DNA from: Xiphydria camelus
Lineage: Eukaryota; Arthropoda; Insecta; Hymenoptera; Xiphydriidae
NCBI GenBank assembly: GCA_963678675.1
Contig: OY783192.1
Coordinates: 7,610,052-7,674,051 of the forward strand
DNA length: 64,000 bases
Reading direction: 5' to 3'
Shown here: piece after piece, positions 12,501 to 23,235 of the stretch
Layout of the letters: every line of letters begins with the position of its first letter
How positions within the stretch are numbered: the first letter of the stretch is position 1
Made by a program: the position numbers and the translations under genes
Notes under the pieces: generated by a model
The model's input: only the letters and a program-made list of their open reading frames with translations
Databases searched by the model: none
Told to the model about the DNA's origin: nothing

Positions 12501-13427
12501 TCTTTTCTACCTAGGTTGATTTTTGACTGCGAAGAAAAATCAAATTTCTATCAATCCGTCCCGTTCTCGTATTGCGCTGAAAACAAAAAATAGAATAACC
12601 ACAAAAATATTTGTTCTGTATAAGGGATGAAAATGAGGTTAAGACAGTCAGTTAGGAAGTAACTTATCTGATGCCACTTCTTTCGAGATACAGATGTCTC
12701 CTTTCCTGCTCTTCATGCACCAGCAACCAGAGAAAAATGACAGCTTCTCCGTTCACTATCTTGATTATTAAAAAAAATTCCAAACGATTTGATAATAGCT
12801 AGCTGTCAGAGCGTCTGTCACATTCACCACTATTGAGATTCACTACTCCGATTACACTGAATTTTTACTTTTTATTAACAAGCGCGTACGAGGATCGAAA
12901 AAATGCGAGGGAAATCGTTTCGCGAATGGAAATATTTTATTAATTTTGAAAAACAACTAAACATTCAAGGAATATATTCTCTCACACACTCTCACGTACA
13001 TTTTTGATGGCGTATGCGTGTGGCCGCATCTGTGTACACATTTCCGACCATGGCCGAATACCGCCGAAGACAGGCAGAATTTTTGTGACATTTTTACATA
13101 TATATATCGCCCGAGAAATCGGATTCTCGACTTTTGAGGGGCGAGGGGCGTGGCTTCGCGTTGCTAAGGAAAAATCTCTGTTAATATGTAACTTACAACA
13201 TTTACTCTGGTCTCTATCGATAGAGAATAGTCGATTTATATGGCGTAACTAAGCATAGTTTTGGTTATAACCGTATATTTATTGAGAAAATTCGATGTTA
13301 AAATTGAGGGGAGAAGGGGGCAGACATTGTTCCTGTAAAGATACACGGGTGCTCGCGGCGACAGCGCTGGCGGCGTCGTTCTGACGACTTGAATGAACAT
13401 ACCGCCAGACACTACCGTGTCTCTTGA
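12501..13427. other. 3' region of composite repeat copy 1
   Basis: Matches 42750-43654. It includes a conserved stretch with GGTTATAACCGTATATTTAT and ends in a large imperfect hairpin whose arms read ACACGGGTG and CACTACCGTGT. No ORF of note. Confidence 0.5.
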
Positions 13428-13492
13428 TAGCGAATAATGAAGAGTGTAGGAGGGGTAATATGTACAGAGCGCGAATAAACTAGGAACTAAGG

Positions 13493-13498
13493 TTTATT
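13493..13498 (-). terminator. Putative poly(A) signal of solo LTR
   Basis: AATAAA on the minus strand. An inverted copy at 13474-13479 puts another AATAAA on the plus strand; the pair could form a short stem. Confidence 0.4.
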
Positions 13499-13831
13499 CG
13501 TGATCTGGAATACAAAATGGTAGCGTAAGCGTGTGGAAAGAGAAGATCCCAGGAGGGATCGAGCTCGGAGAAGCGTCGGAGGGGGCTGCCGGTCGGGCTG
13601 CTCGTAGGCGGTGCGGGTCGTCCTCAGGAACGGCCGCGTTGGTCCTGGCGTGCCGGAGCTGCTCGAAGGCGGTGCGGGTCGTCCTCAGGAACGGCTGCGT
13701 CGGTCCTGGCGTGCCGGGGGCTGCTCGCGTCCCGGGAATCGTCGTCAGGCCGGAGGCGAAGGTAACTCGTCCGCGTAGAGGGTCGCCGGGTAGGCGAGGC
13801 GACGTGAGAACGTCGGCTGGAGCGGCGAGGA

Positions 13832-14125
13832 CGCTAGGGTGTTCGTGGAGCGAAAACTGCCGCTAGCGAACCTCAAGCCGGGACGGCGTAGGGCCGTCAG
13901 AGATCTGCGCGCGAGAGGGTGTTCGCTGAGCGAAGACTTCCCTCTCGGTTGCTCGAGAGTCGATCGGTGAACCACGAGAGCTGCGATGTTCGCTGAGCGA
14001 AAACTGTCGCCGCTCGTGTGGAGGCCGTTCGACTACTAGGGTGTTCGCTGAGCGAAAACTTCCCTAGGGCGTTCGACTGAGACTTCTGAGGGATAGTGGT
14101 GTTCGCTGAGCGAAAACTTCCACTA
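13832..14125 (-). other. Array of five hairpins with covarying arms
   Basis: Plus-strand core GTGTTCGCTGAGCGAAAACT recurs five times with minor changes and is itself a hairpin (TTCGC-TGA-GCGAA). Each copy has different outer arms that are nonetheless complementary: CGCTAG/CTAGCG (13832-13867), CGAGAGGG/CCCTCTCG (13912-13947), CACGAG and GCGA/TCGC and CTCGTG (13973-14018), CTAGGG/CCCTAG (14036-14067), TAGTGG/CCACTA (14094-14125). It lies in the predicted transcribed part of the LTR. Confidence 0.75.
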
Positions 14126-14167
14126 CCGTGACTCGAGATGGTCTGGCGGCGATGGCTCGCCGGCCGT

Positions 14168-14175
14168 CTAATATA
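14168..14175 (-). promoter_or_regulatory. Putative TATA box of solo LTR
   Basis: The minus strand reads GGGGTATATTAGACGG. A start site about 25-30 bp downstream would fall near 14140, just before the first hairpin of the array. Confidence 0.4.
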
Positions 14176-14635
14176 CCCCGTTTGCGGACCTTGCCGAAAG
14201 CCCGCTGATGACCGATGACCGTTAGGTCCTCGGATGACGCGTCCTAACTACCTGCGCGTCCCTTATGACGCGCTCGGGGCTGTCTCCAACCCTTGAATCG
14301 TCGGCAGGCTAACGCATGCCGACTCGGCTGCGATCCACGTGTTACAAGAGTCTATTTAAACAGCTCCTATGTACAGCACCCTCGTTCTGACTATGTATGA
14401 TGCTATAGTTTAGCAGGACCGTCTCGAAATGTAGTCAATCTCTTCCTAATATTCATCTGATATTTGAAAGCAGTATAAACGGCAAGCTCAAGAATGACTT
14501 AAAAAAAGTTACGTCTTATGTAAGATTTAGGGGGGGGGGGGGTCATCTGGAATCTTATAGTATCTTACACTGGGGGGAGGGGGGGGGGGGTCAAAAAGAG
14601 GCCAAAAATGTCTTACGCAATATATGGATGGCCCC

Positions 14636-15172
14636 CAAGCTTTAATAAAATACTAAACTGAAAAGGAGGTTTTTCGAATTTTTTGAGAAATAGCTTCCGC
14701 AATCATATGTGTAAAATCATAAGAAATATAAATTTTACGAATATTTTTTTCGGTATGTCAACCCTTTTTTTATTTATGAAGTGAATAAAAATCCGTTTAC
14801 CTTGTAGATTACATACACATTTAAAGCCCCCTCCCCCCATTACAAACAAAAATCTCATAAGTATTTTAAAAAATATTCATAAAACTTATATTTCTTATAT
14901 TTTTACACGTACGATTGCGAAGACTATTTCTTAAAAAGTTCCAAAAACCTCCTTTTTAGTTTAGTATTTTATTAAAGATTGTACATTCCTCTTAATACCT
15001 ATACCTAGATATATCGTTTTATTTGCTCAGGGCTGCTCAATTATAGATATTTTCATTATGAGGGCGCGAAACGCCCGAATGACGAATTCTATTTTTTGTC
15101 GCTAATTGTAAGTGTCAAATACGAGGTTGACGGGGTTCAAGGCGGGGTTTTGGCGGGAGTTTTGCCCCCCCC
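14636..15172. repeat. Satellite continuation and inverted unit
   Basis: Starts CAAGCTTTAATAAAATAC, exactly where the unit was broken at 7286. A second unit in the opposite orientation spans about 14860-15172. The same family also appears in fragments at 39860-40015. Confidence 0.8.
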
Positions 15173-15768
15173 CCCCTCAACACTCCATTACAAACAAACA
15201 AATCATATAAGTATTATTTAAAGTAAAAAGAAAATAAATAAATAAACAAACAAACAAAGAACTTTAGAACAAAATTTAAATGTTTATTATTTCGAATTTT
15301 TGCAAATATAACCATATTCATAATCAGCGACCCAAGAAACCCCCCTATGCCAAATTTTGCATGAATTCGTCGATTGTCGAAAATCTCGTCCGCCATATTG
15401 TATCGGCCATCTTGAATTTTTGAAATCTGACTTCAGATTCGTGATCAGCGACCCAAAAAACCTCCTTAACAATCATTTATTTACTGTTTGATTAACCGTC
15501 AAGATGAATTTCTATTTTGTCCACTCTCCCATATACCGGGGAGCACTGTGCGGCGGGGCCAACGTGGCAAGGCCGACGCGGCATCAACTTCAATTAATTT
15601 TTATGTCGTCAATTTTAAAGTGTCTTCAAGATTTTGAAAAATCCTTCGAGATATGCTTAAACATCGACAAAGACTACAATATATCCAAATTTGAGAAAAT
15701 CCGAAATGTTACTCCAAAAAGTGTCCGATTTGGTATGAAATGACCCCTATAAGAAAGAACAGTTTATA
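15173..15768. other. Low-complexity and duplicated non-coding DNA
   Basis: AAAC/AAAT-rich tract at 15233-15262. Two diverged copies of a ~60-bp phrase end in ATCAGCGACCCAA (about 15290-15345 and 15412-15470). No supported gene; the ORF 15504-15743 has no domain. Confidence 0.45.
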
Positions 15769-16637
15769 CACGTGCATGTAACATTGAAACATGCGCATAA
15801 ATATAATACTTTCTGCATAAAAGTTACACTACAGGTTTATCAATTGTTCATATCACAGGAATATTACAGTAATATTAGGTGTGATATAACCGTCAAAGTT
15901 AATGTAACATTACATTTACGTCAGCCGTCATGTAACCCCAAATAATAAAAAGTGTAACAGTTACATTAGTTGTTATGTAATCATTACGTCAACGTAATGT
16001 TACAGCAGCATAACTATTCACTTCGTTGTTATATTACAAGGATATGTACTCATTACAAGACCGGTATATAAGAGTTACACCACGGTTATACCAATACGAT
16101 ACTTTCCTGAGGGTGTTGTGCAACATTCAAGGAACATTACGATAATGTATCGGTTATGTAATACACGTAATGTAACATATTTATGTTATTGTTACATTTC
16201 AGTTACATTATGCAATGCACTGGCAGTATAACTGAATTGTAACGGTTACGCAACACATATTACATAACATGGTAACATTAGTGAGGAGGAAATAATAACT
16301 TACATGTAAGCTACATGTAATATTACTTGTAACTTTCTGGTAAATTGCTGTTACGTTGCAGTTACATTACGCAACACACCTACAACATTACGAATCCGTA
16401 ACAGTTATGTTATGCACGTAACATAACATATTAATGTTACTTGTTACATTTCAGTTACATTACATAACGTACGAGCAACATAACTGAATTGTAACAGTTA
16501 TGCAACACATGTTATATAACATGGTAACATTACTGAGTGGGAAATAATAATTTACATGTAAGTTACATGTAAGTTACCGGTGATGTTACTTGTTACATTG
16601 GGTTACATTGCTGTTACATTGCTGTAACAATTCCGTG
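15769..16637. mobile_element. Box-rich TIR-like element (GTTACAT boxes)
   Basis: Begins TA-CACGTGCATGTAAC and ends GTTACA...CCGTG. Throughout, short boxes of the GTTACAT/ATGTAAC type occur in both orientations. Two direct copies of a longer segment (about 16200-16320 and 16450-16565) share CATAACATGGTAACATTA. No ORF. The terminal assignment is tentative. Confidence 0.45.
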
Positions 16638-17920
16638 TTTACGGGGTAGGTATGTACTCGTTTTCAAAGGAACGTGAGTGGGGGGGGGGGGGGTAGCGAG
16701 TAAAAGTTCTTTATTTCTTGTTCGTGAGTCTCAAAACCCACTGACAAACATACACACTTTAAATATTATTTAAAAATTCGAAGATGCAATCTTACCACAC
16801 AACGGTTTAATTTTCTTTTTACTCGAATTCAACTATATTTACTTCGTTTATGAATCAATTAAGAACGAAAACTACTATTAAACTACTTTTAGAATGCTTG
16901 TTTACTTAAGTTTGCTTAATCCTCCTCTCCTCCCGCCTACTCCACCGCACACACTTTCCCTTGTATCGGACTAATATAAGAGGAAGATTGTTTATATTTT
17001 ACTATTCCTTAAATTTTAATTTGTATTTGTAACCAATATTAATCAATAGTTTTGAGTATATTTTTCAATAAAAATAAGCATATCCATTCGCAAACTTGTG
17101 AGGTTTAATTTTCAAAGGTATGTGTTAAAAATTAAATGTAACAATTTTTCTAACTAGGTACAATTGATACGATTTAGGAGACAGATTTATTAAATTGTAC
17201 CACCGATATCCTAAATCGTACCTACAGCCAGAACTTCCGCTGAGGACCGTCTCCTTATACGGTAGTCCCCTTAAATAACTGTAAATCCATAAAGATAGGG
17301 GTATACTATGGGTTGCTACAAACCCAGGGTGGCCACCAGAGGGATAAAAATCTTATTTTAATTACGTGCAGTCTACATAAACAAACTGCTTTACTCTAGA
17401 CCGTGTTCCTATAGGTACACGCTTCGTGAACTCAGGAAGCTCAAACTAAGTATTGCACCATATCTTCCATGGAATGTTCCTCATATATATAGAATAATAT
17501 CGTATAGTATTCTTCAGACTGTGATTCTATACACAGATTATAAATGTGTATTGCTACGAACTGGGAAACTACTCGTAATGCGATTTTAGTAACTGCTTGG
17601 AATTTCAAACGTAATCTTATTCACAATCTCAAACCAAGATTATATCGTAAATTATCTATTAGTTAGTAGAATTAATCATATACACAATAACTAATATATG
17701 AACAAAGGTAAAACTTAACTTTTCAATCGATATATTCTTAATAACGAAGTGAGAAAATTACATCAACATCCATTTAATCAAGAGGACCTTCTCAAAAACA
17801 CGTAATGTGTTTCTACAGACAAAATATTTTTACAGGCTACTCTTAATGTAATATAATACAATAGAAAGACGTAATGACCGTGCGAATGTTCTGCTATCTC
17901 TGTTTCATAGAAAATCAGTA
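16638..17920. other. Intergenic, nothing recognised
   Basis: Contains a 14-G run (16680-16693) and a short hairpin at 17157-17224 (CGATTTAGGA...TCCTAAATCG). No gene. Confidence 0.45.
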
Positions 17921-18650
17921 GTGCAGTCAGTCTAGACTTCGCACAAAAAGTTGGGCTTCAGGGCATGAAAATTATACCAATCGATAGCTGGAAGTCCCAA
18001 TCTTAACATATCAAAATGTATCATCTGTCAATTCCCGGGAAAATTTATAATTAATTAAAAACTATCGAAGTTTTGGCCCTAAGCCATTTTAATCAATCAT
18101 TTCTCCCCTATAGGTATTATTTACTCAATCAAAAAAATGAAGCTACCAATTTTTAGCGGGGAAAATTTACTATAAAATTGATGCGAGAACCTACATGACA
18201 AAATGCACGGTTAATTTATAATAATTTTTTGAAAGTCCCGGTGTACGAAAGTACAATAAGCTGCACATGGCGCGTATCAAGTGGTCGCCATGGGAACAGC
18301 TGATTGCTTGGCGAAACGTGCTCAGAAATTACTTTAAAAAATTATTGTAAATTAACCGTGCATTTTTTCATGCAGGTTCTCGCATCAATTTTATAGTAAA
18401 TTTTCCCCGCTACAAATTGGTAGTTTCATTTTTTTGGTTGAGTAAATAATATAGGAGAAATGAATTATTAAAGTGGCTTAGGGCCAAAACTTCGATAGTT
18501 TTTAATTAATTATAAATTTTCCCGGGAATTGACAGATGATACATTTTGATATGTTAATGTTGGGACCTCCAGCTATCGATTGGTGTAATTTTCATGCCCT
18601 GGAGTCCAACTTCTTGTACACCATATATCCAATGTCTAGACTGACTGCAC
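17921..18650. mobile_element. 730-bp foldback element, TA target site
   Basis: Ends GTGCAGTCAGTCTAGAC and its reverse complement, TA on each side. Arms of roughly 300 bp pair along most of their length around a short GC-richer loop (about 18250-18310). Non-coding. Confidence 0.8.
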
Positions 18651-18680
18651 TACAGTGGTAATACGATTTGAGTGATGGTA

Positions 18681-20948
18681 CACGGAGAGAAATCGTCAGT
18701 ACTATTTGCCTGAAATTCAGGGAAAAAATACCCAACTAGTACGGTAATCGTGTTGCATTTGGTCAGTGAGGTAAAAAATATCATGCATTCAAAGAGTTTT
18801 TCATGTTCTCGAAAGTAAAATGTGACCTCTCTGTATCAAATAAAAAATGTGGTTGGAATAGATGAAAATTATGGCTGAGATAGATTGAAAGTGTCAAACG
18901 ATGAGAAAGATTTTACTGTTTTCGGGGTAGAAACTGCTGCACCGGTACGGTAAAATATACTAACCTGTACTGAAATTATTACTAACCTCAAGGATTATTT
19001 TTTTCCCACCAATTAGAATATAAATTTACCGTTCAATGTGATACTTTTTATTTTACGTTTTTATATTTTTTATTTATCCGTGAGTAAATTTTCTTCACCT
19101 TATTAAAGGAAAATTAATTATTCAATTAAAAATTGTATGGAAATTTTCATATATTTTGTTCTAATTACTTGTTTAAAATATCGGGAATTGAATTCTTTTC
19201 CTGACATTTGAGCTAAGTGCGTTTATTTGTGACCGTTGCTATCGAGCGTCGCGTCGTTCCGCGTCTTTCGTACCAGTGCAGTGCCGAAAAACTCGCATCA
19301 CACGGAGGAAGTCGCAGCATCGGGATACGTACCCGCGCTTGCCTGTGCCAGAAATAGCAATTTATTGCGGCCAGGTAGTAAACGATCGCTGCAAACGACG
19401 AGTATTTCTAACTTCCTTGTTACGCGTTCATTACTAAGGAAAATTCGACAGCTTTTGTAGGAAATATTTCCCGAAAGAACAGTTTATTGATGAATGCGAC
19501 TGATTGTGAGTTACAACGTGATGAATGTGACTGCGACTTGACTTCGGCTCTTCGCCGAAGTAGCTCTTGCGATGGTCGAAGGAGAGAATGACCACCGAGC
19601 TGCCCAAGCCGTCCTTACGCCCGGCTCGTCCCTTATTCCGAGCCGATCACCGTGCGTTCTCAGGTAGCGTCGGTGTCCTGTTAGTCGGACGATCGGTATG
19701 GTCGTCCATGCGTTATCGAGGATGTTCCGTTAACGGCCCGCAGACCCTAGGTTTTCTCCGTCAAATCGTTCCTCACACTTTTCTGCTCAGAAGAACAAAT
19801 GACATACAAAATTAAATAGATTTAAATTTTTCAATGAAAATCTTATCTGCTGAGACTCTATGTATTGTAAGCTATATTCGACGCGGTAGACTCGACGCGG
19901 CTGCACGATAAGTCCTGAAGCAATCCTCGATGAGACTCGAATCACGATCCGATATGCACGCTGGTTGTCGATCGAATGGCTTCCTTTGATTGCCTGGAGG
20001 AGCATAAGACCCCCTTACTCCTTCATCCTGGGCCTGCATTGGAAAGCCCCGTTGCCTTGACGTCATTATGGGGGAAACTGCCCGCTTCCACCTGGCTTCG
20101 TGAATCACCCTTGCTTGACGCGACCACTCCTAACGGCGCCTTGAAATATTTCAGTATAGAATTTTTTTGCATGAATTTCCCCAATTTTTCTTCTAGTATT
20201 CTCTTCTTATTTATAACGAAAAAGAAATCACCAGAATTTCCCATCAAATACTCCTGATAATGGACAAAAATGGTGAGACTTCTCCGTATATCAGGCAAAA
20301 AATATGATTAAAGAATCTACTAACATTTTCCCATAAATCTTCTAAATAAAATCACTTACCTCAAAAGCCGCTTTCACCAGACAGTAATTCATCTTTTTAA
20401 ATAATTGTTTTTTTTTTTATAAATGTATTAGTTTAAGCACTTTATTTTTTCTGGAACAACTCGCACCGGTTCTAATGGCCACAACTCACACCGTGCGTCG
20501 ACTTCTGATGATCGGCCGAAAACGGCCGAACTGACGCGAACTGACGCGAACTGACGCTCACGTGATCGCCTTTATAGATGTCATTGGTAGAATCTATCTA
20601 CCCGGATAGGTAAAAATTCCGTTACTCTAGGGTAATTGTGCAGTAACGTAATGATAAAAATTAAGGAGCACAACTTGTTACATTTTAAGGGCCGAATGAT
20701 AATTTTTGCTGCTATTATACGATAACATTTATTAACGGAGGGATACTTTCTATATTGTGCAGGCATAAAAATTCCTGTTCGGGTAAAATTGTAGAGTTGG
20801 AACGGTAAAAATTCTGGAACGTTCGTCAAAATATATCGGTTGATTGTTAATTCCTGACCAGCGCCTCTACAAAATTAACCGTAAAACACCGAATGCTACA
20901 CGCTTACCCTACTATTTAGGTAATTTTTACCGAAAATTTCTCTCCGTG
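18681..20948. mobile_element. 2.27-kb TA-flanked element, CACGGAGAGAAAT ends
   Basis: CACGGAGAGAAAT at the left matches the reversed right end; TA flanks both. The arms contain repeated ACGGTAA/TTACC boxes. The interior (about 19220-20160) is GC-rich with short ORFs (19236-19460, 19567-19815, 19976-20257) that I cannot assign, and CTGACGCGAA is repeated in tandem at 20530-20556. It might be captured sequence. No transposase recognised. Confidence 0.65.
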
Positions 20949-20967
20949 TACGATAGAGCCAATAGTA

Positions 20968-21773
20968 CACGGAAATAGTACCTACTTTTTAGAAGAAATA
21001 ATTTATAAAGTTTTCATATTACGTAAATTATATTCCTAGTGGGAATAGGAATAAATCTCCAAAAAGTTCCCATATGGCCGGTGTCCGTAACATCCCTTAT
21101 TTTGCAAAAAAAAACCACCCCCGGATGGTATATTGTGCCGGTTTTTCTAAATTTCCTCGTAAACTGTTGTTCAAACGTAAAAAATGTATAGAACCAAAAA
21201 TGTTCGCCATTAAATTCTACACAAAAACTGTTCTATAAGCATTTTAGCTAATCCTCTCTGAATTTCCGCAAATAACGTTCAAAGTTAGGTGTAGTTTTTA
21301 GCATGTAAAATGTGGTTTTAATTGTAGTGATTTTCATAGTTCTAGTGCTATAATATCGCTACATAAGTATTATCTAAGTCAAATTTTTTAATTTGAAAGT
21401 AATTTTAGATCATTATAACTATGCATTTAACGGCCTGCTAAAAACTACCCTTAATTTTAAATGTATTTTGCGAGAATTCAGTGAGGATTAGCTAACATAT
21501 TTATACAACAGTTTTTGTGTAGAATTTAATGGTGAATATTTTTGGTTCTATAAATTTTTTACGTTTGATCAACGGTTCACGGGGAAATTGAGAAAAACCG
21601 GCGCAATGTACGATCCGGGTGTGGTTTATTGCAAAATAAGGGATGTTGCGGACACTGGACAATTGGGAACTTTGTAGGGTTTTGTTCCTGATCCCATTAG
21701 GGAAATGTATACGTAATATGAACACTTTATAAATTATTTCTCCTATTCCATGTTCATATGTTTAATTTACGTG
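20968..21773. mobile_element. 806-bp foldback element, TA target site
   Basis: CACGG/CACGT ends with TA on each side. Arms of about 330 bp are inverted copies (for example TTTTTGTGTAGAATTTAATG near 21510 and its reverse near 21210). The ORF at 21501-21725 lies in an arm and is not credible as a gene. Confidence 0.8.
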
Positions 21774-22714
21774 TACTAGAACCTTCCCTTAGTGGTACGA
21801 GATCTAGAGGAAGATGTACGAGTGCGAACACATAACACATTGATCGTAATGATTGTCATATTTCTATCGACCCAATAAATACGATTACGCATAATACGGG
21901 GTGTTCTGCTCAGGATATACTACTAACGGGGTTGACCGTCTTATTTTAAAACACCTACATGTCTTAAAACTTGAGGTCACTTTTAAGACGTTTAGTACCG
22001 TTTTAATACGTTAAGACACTGTAAGTGTCTTACAATAAGACACTTCAAACGTCTTATACTAAGACGGTTAGATGTATTAGAATATAAGACTCTAAAAACG
22101 TCTTGCAATAATTATACACAAATGTATAATTTTCAAACGTATATGTGAGCGCGAAATTATTCATAGTCAATATGAATACATTACAGGCGAGTCAATAAAT
22201 ATCGAATGTAATAATTTTTCTCATCAGAGTAATATTATAAAGTTCGATATTAAAGAAATTCGTTGGAAATGTATTCAAATCCACAATGAATCCAGCACTC
22301 ACAAATCGAAACACTCTGAAATAAACACGTCGCGTCAAAAAATTTCACTAATACTAATAAAAATATTGAAGTAATGATGAATGTATATCTCTAAGGGAAA
22401 GGTATTTTTAGTTATTTAAATGAAAAATCCAGAATTATATTTTTTCACTTTATTGGTGATTGAGAAAACAAAATTTATTCCAACATGAAATAAAAATTTA
22501 TTTACCGTATTTTTCAACCCGTTCGAGATGACTATCGCAGTTTCTTCAGTCTCAAAAAGTTCATCCACCTCGTCAACTGGAGTGGGGTTCTGTGTAAATA
22601 ACCTTCCCACCTGTGCTGTCTTTTAGGTTAGTTGTTGGCAATATCATTTGCATTGGAGACCGCACCAGCATAATATTCAATTCACTATGGTCGTCAATTA
22701 TGCTGTCATCCGCA

Positions 22715-22933
22715 TCATACCACATGTCCGATGCTTGATGTTTTTTTTAAATGATAATGTCTGTGTTTGCTATCATCAAACAATGCTGGATCGTGAGCAC
22801 ATAATTTCTTAAACTCTTCCAACACAACTTCAGTGTCAGGCTGATTATCTCGTGAGAGAAATCTGACACACTTGCGTCGTTGACCTAATGCACAAAACAC
22901 TGTTTTTCCTTTTTTTTTTCGACATTTTTGCAC
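22715..22933 (-). CDS. Element A ORF, unknown basic-acidic protein
   Basis: 72 residues starting MQKCRKKK, followed by the stretch FCALGQRRKCVRFLSRDNQP. The N-terminus is rich in lysine and cysteine, the middle is acidic. The same protein is encoded by element B (59420-59827) with few substitutions, which supports selection on an ancestral gene, but this copy shifts frame after HLKK. A downstream frame at 22416-22610 (64 residues, acidic, VDEVDELFETEE) also matches element B sequence and ends at a possible splice donor (GTAAAT). Function unknown; an accessory or DNA-binding transposon protein is a guess. Confidence 0.4.
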   Translation of the reverse strand: MQKCRKKKGKTVFCALGQRRKCVRFLSRDNQPDTEVVLEEFKKLCAHDPALFDDSKHRHYHLKKTSSIGHVV

Positions 22934-23058
22934 AGCAAAACATGCACAGCAAACAACCTCCAGAAAATGACGTGCTTGTTGGCCGCCTTGAATTTTACAG
23001 AAAGTGAGTTGAGGTGAGGTCGAAAAAGGAGGGGAAGGTCCCGTTACCTAACAGTACA

Positions 23059-23235
23059 GGGGCCCCTTTCTCGAACTCGCTCGTATCTGTGTGCACGCAT
23101 CTTAGCGAATAGACCAATCAGGATCAAGTATTCCGTTGTGGTGGGGATACGGACAACGGAATACTTGATCCTGATTGATCTATTCGCTAAGATGCGTGCA
23201 CGCAAAGATACGAGCGAGTTCGAGAAAGGTGCCCC
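23059..23235. mobile_element. Palindromic MITE inside element A
   Basis: GGGGCCCC-type ends with about 85-bp arms containing TTCTCGAACTCGCTCGTATC and ATCAAGTATTCCGTTGT. The same insertion is present in element B, so it predates the separation of A and B. Confidence 0.75.

Larger units (their letters stand above)
7833..13427. mobile_element. Composite repeat, copy 1
   Basis: Near-colinear with 36786-43654 in the same orientation. Both begin with a C run followed by (A/C)AAAAACAGATTCTCTG and end with CGTGTCTCTTGA, and both sit between a host A and a host T without target duplication. Modules in order: a long foldback, a shared unique segment (8569-9060), a palindromic MITE, an inserted THAP-type element (copy 1 only), nested inverted repeats, and a 3' region ending in a hairpin (13341-13427). 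No transposase or helicase recognised. Confidence 0.6.
13445..14346 (-). mobile_element. Solo LTR, 902 bp, minus orientation
   Basis: Read on the minus strand it starts TGTAACACG and ends CCTACA (TG...CA). AGAG flanks it on both sides (13441-13444, 14347-14350), a 4-bp duplication common in Ty3/Gypsy-like elements. The minus strand also has a TATA-like TATATTA (14168-14175), then five hairpins (14125 down to 13832), then AATAAA (13498-13493) 49 bp from the end, the order expected of U3-R-U5. No internal region or second LTR is present, so it is probably the product of LTR recombination. It is very GC-rich compared with its surroundings. A 61-bp tandem duplication lies at about 13606-13727. 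Confidence 0.68.
7287..14635. mobile_element. 7.35-kb TIR insertion (GGGGCCATCC ends) in satellite
   Basis: Left end GGGGCCATCCATATATTACG and right end, reversed, GGGGCCATCCATATATTGCG. The satellite sequence is broken at ...GTACAA and resumes with CAAGCTTT, suggesting a 3-bp CAA duplication. Own sequence is limited to about 7287-7832 and 13428-14635; the rest is composite copy 1 and a solo LTR. A minus-strand ORF at 7454-7822 has no recognised domain. Long G runs flank the right arm (14530-14542, 14572-14590). No transposase seen. Confidence 0.6.

Noticed and set aside
7833..13427. Composite repeat as a canonical Helitron
   Set aside because: A/T insertion fits, but the 5' TC and 3' CTRR ends and any Rep/helicase are missing, so only a tentative resemblance is claimed.
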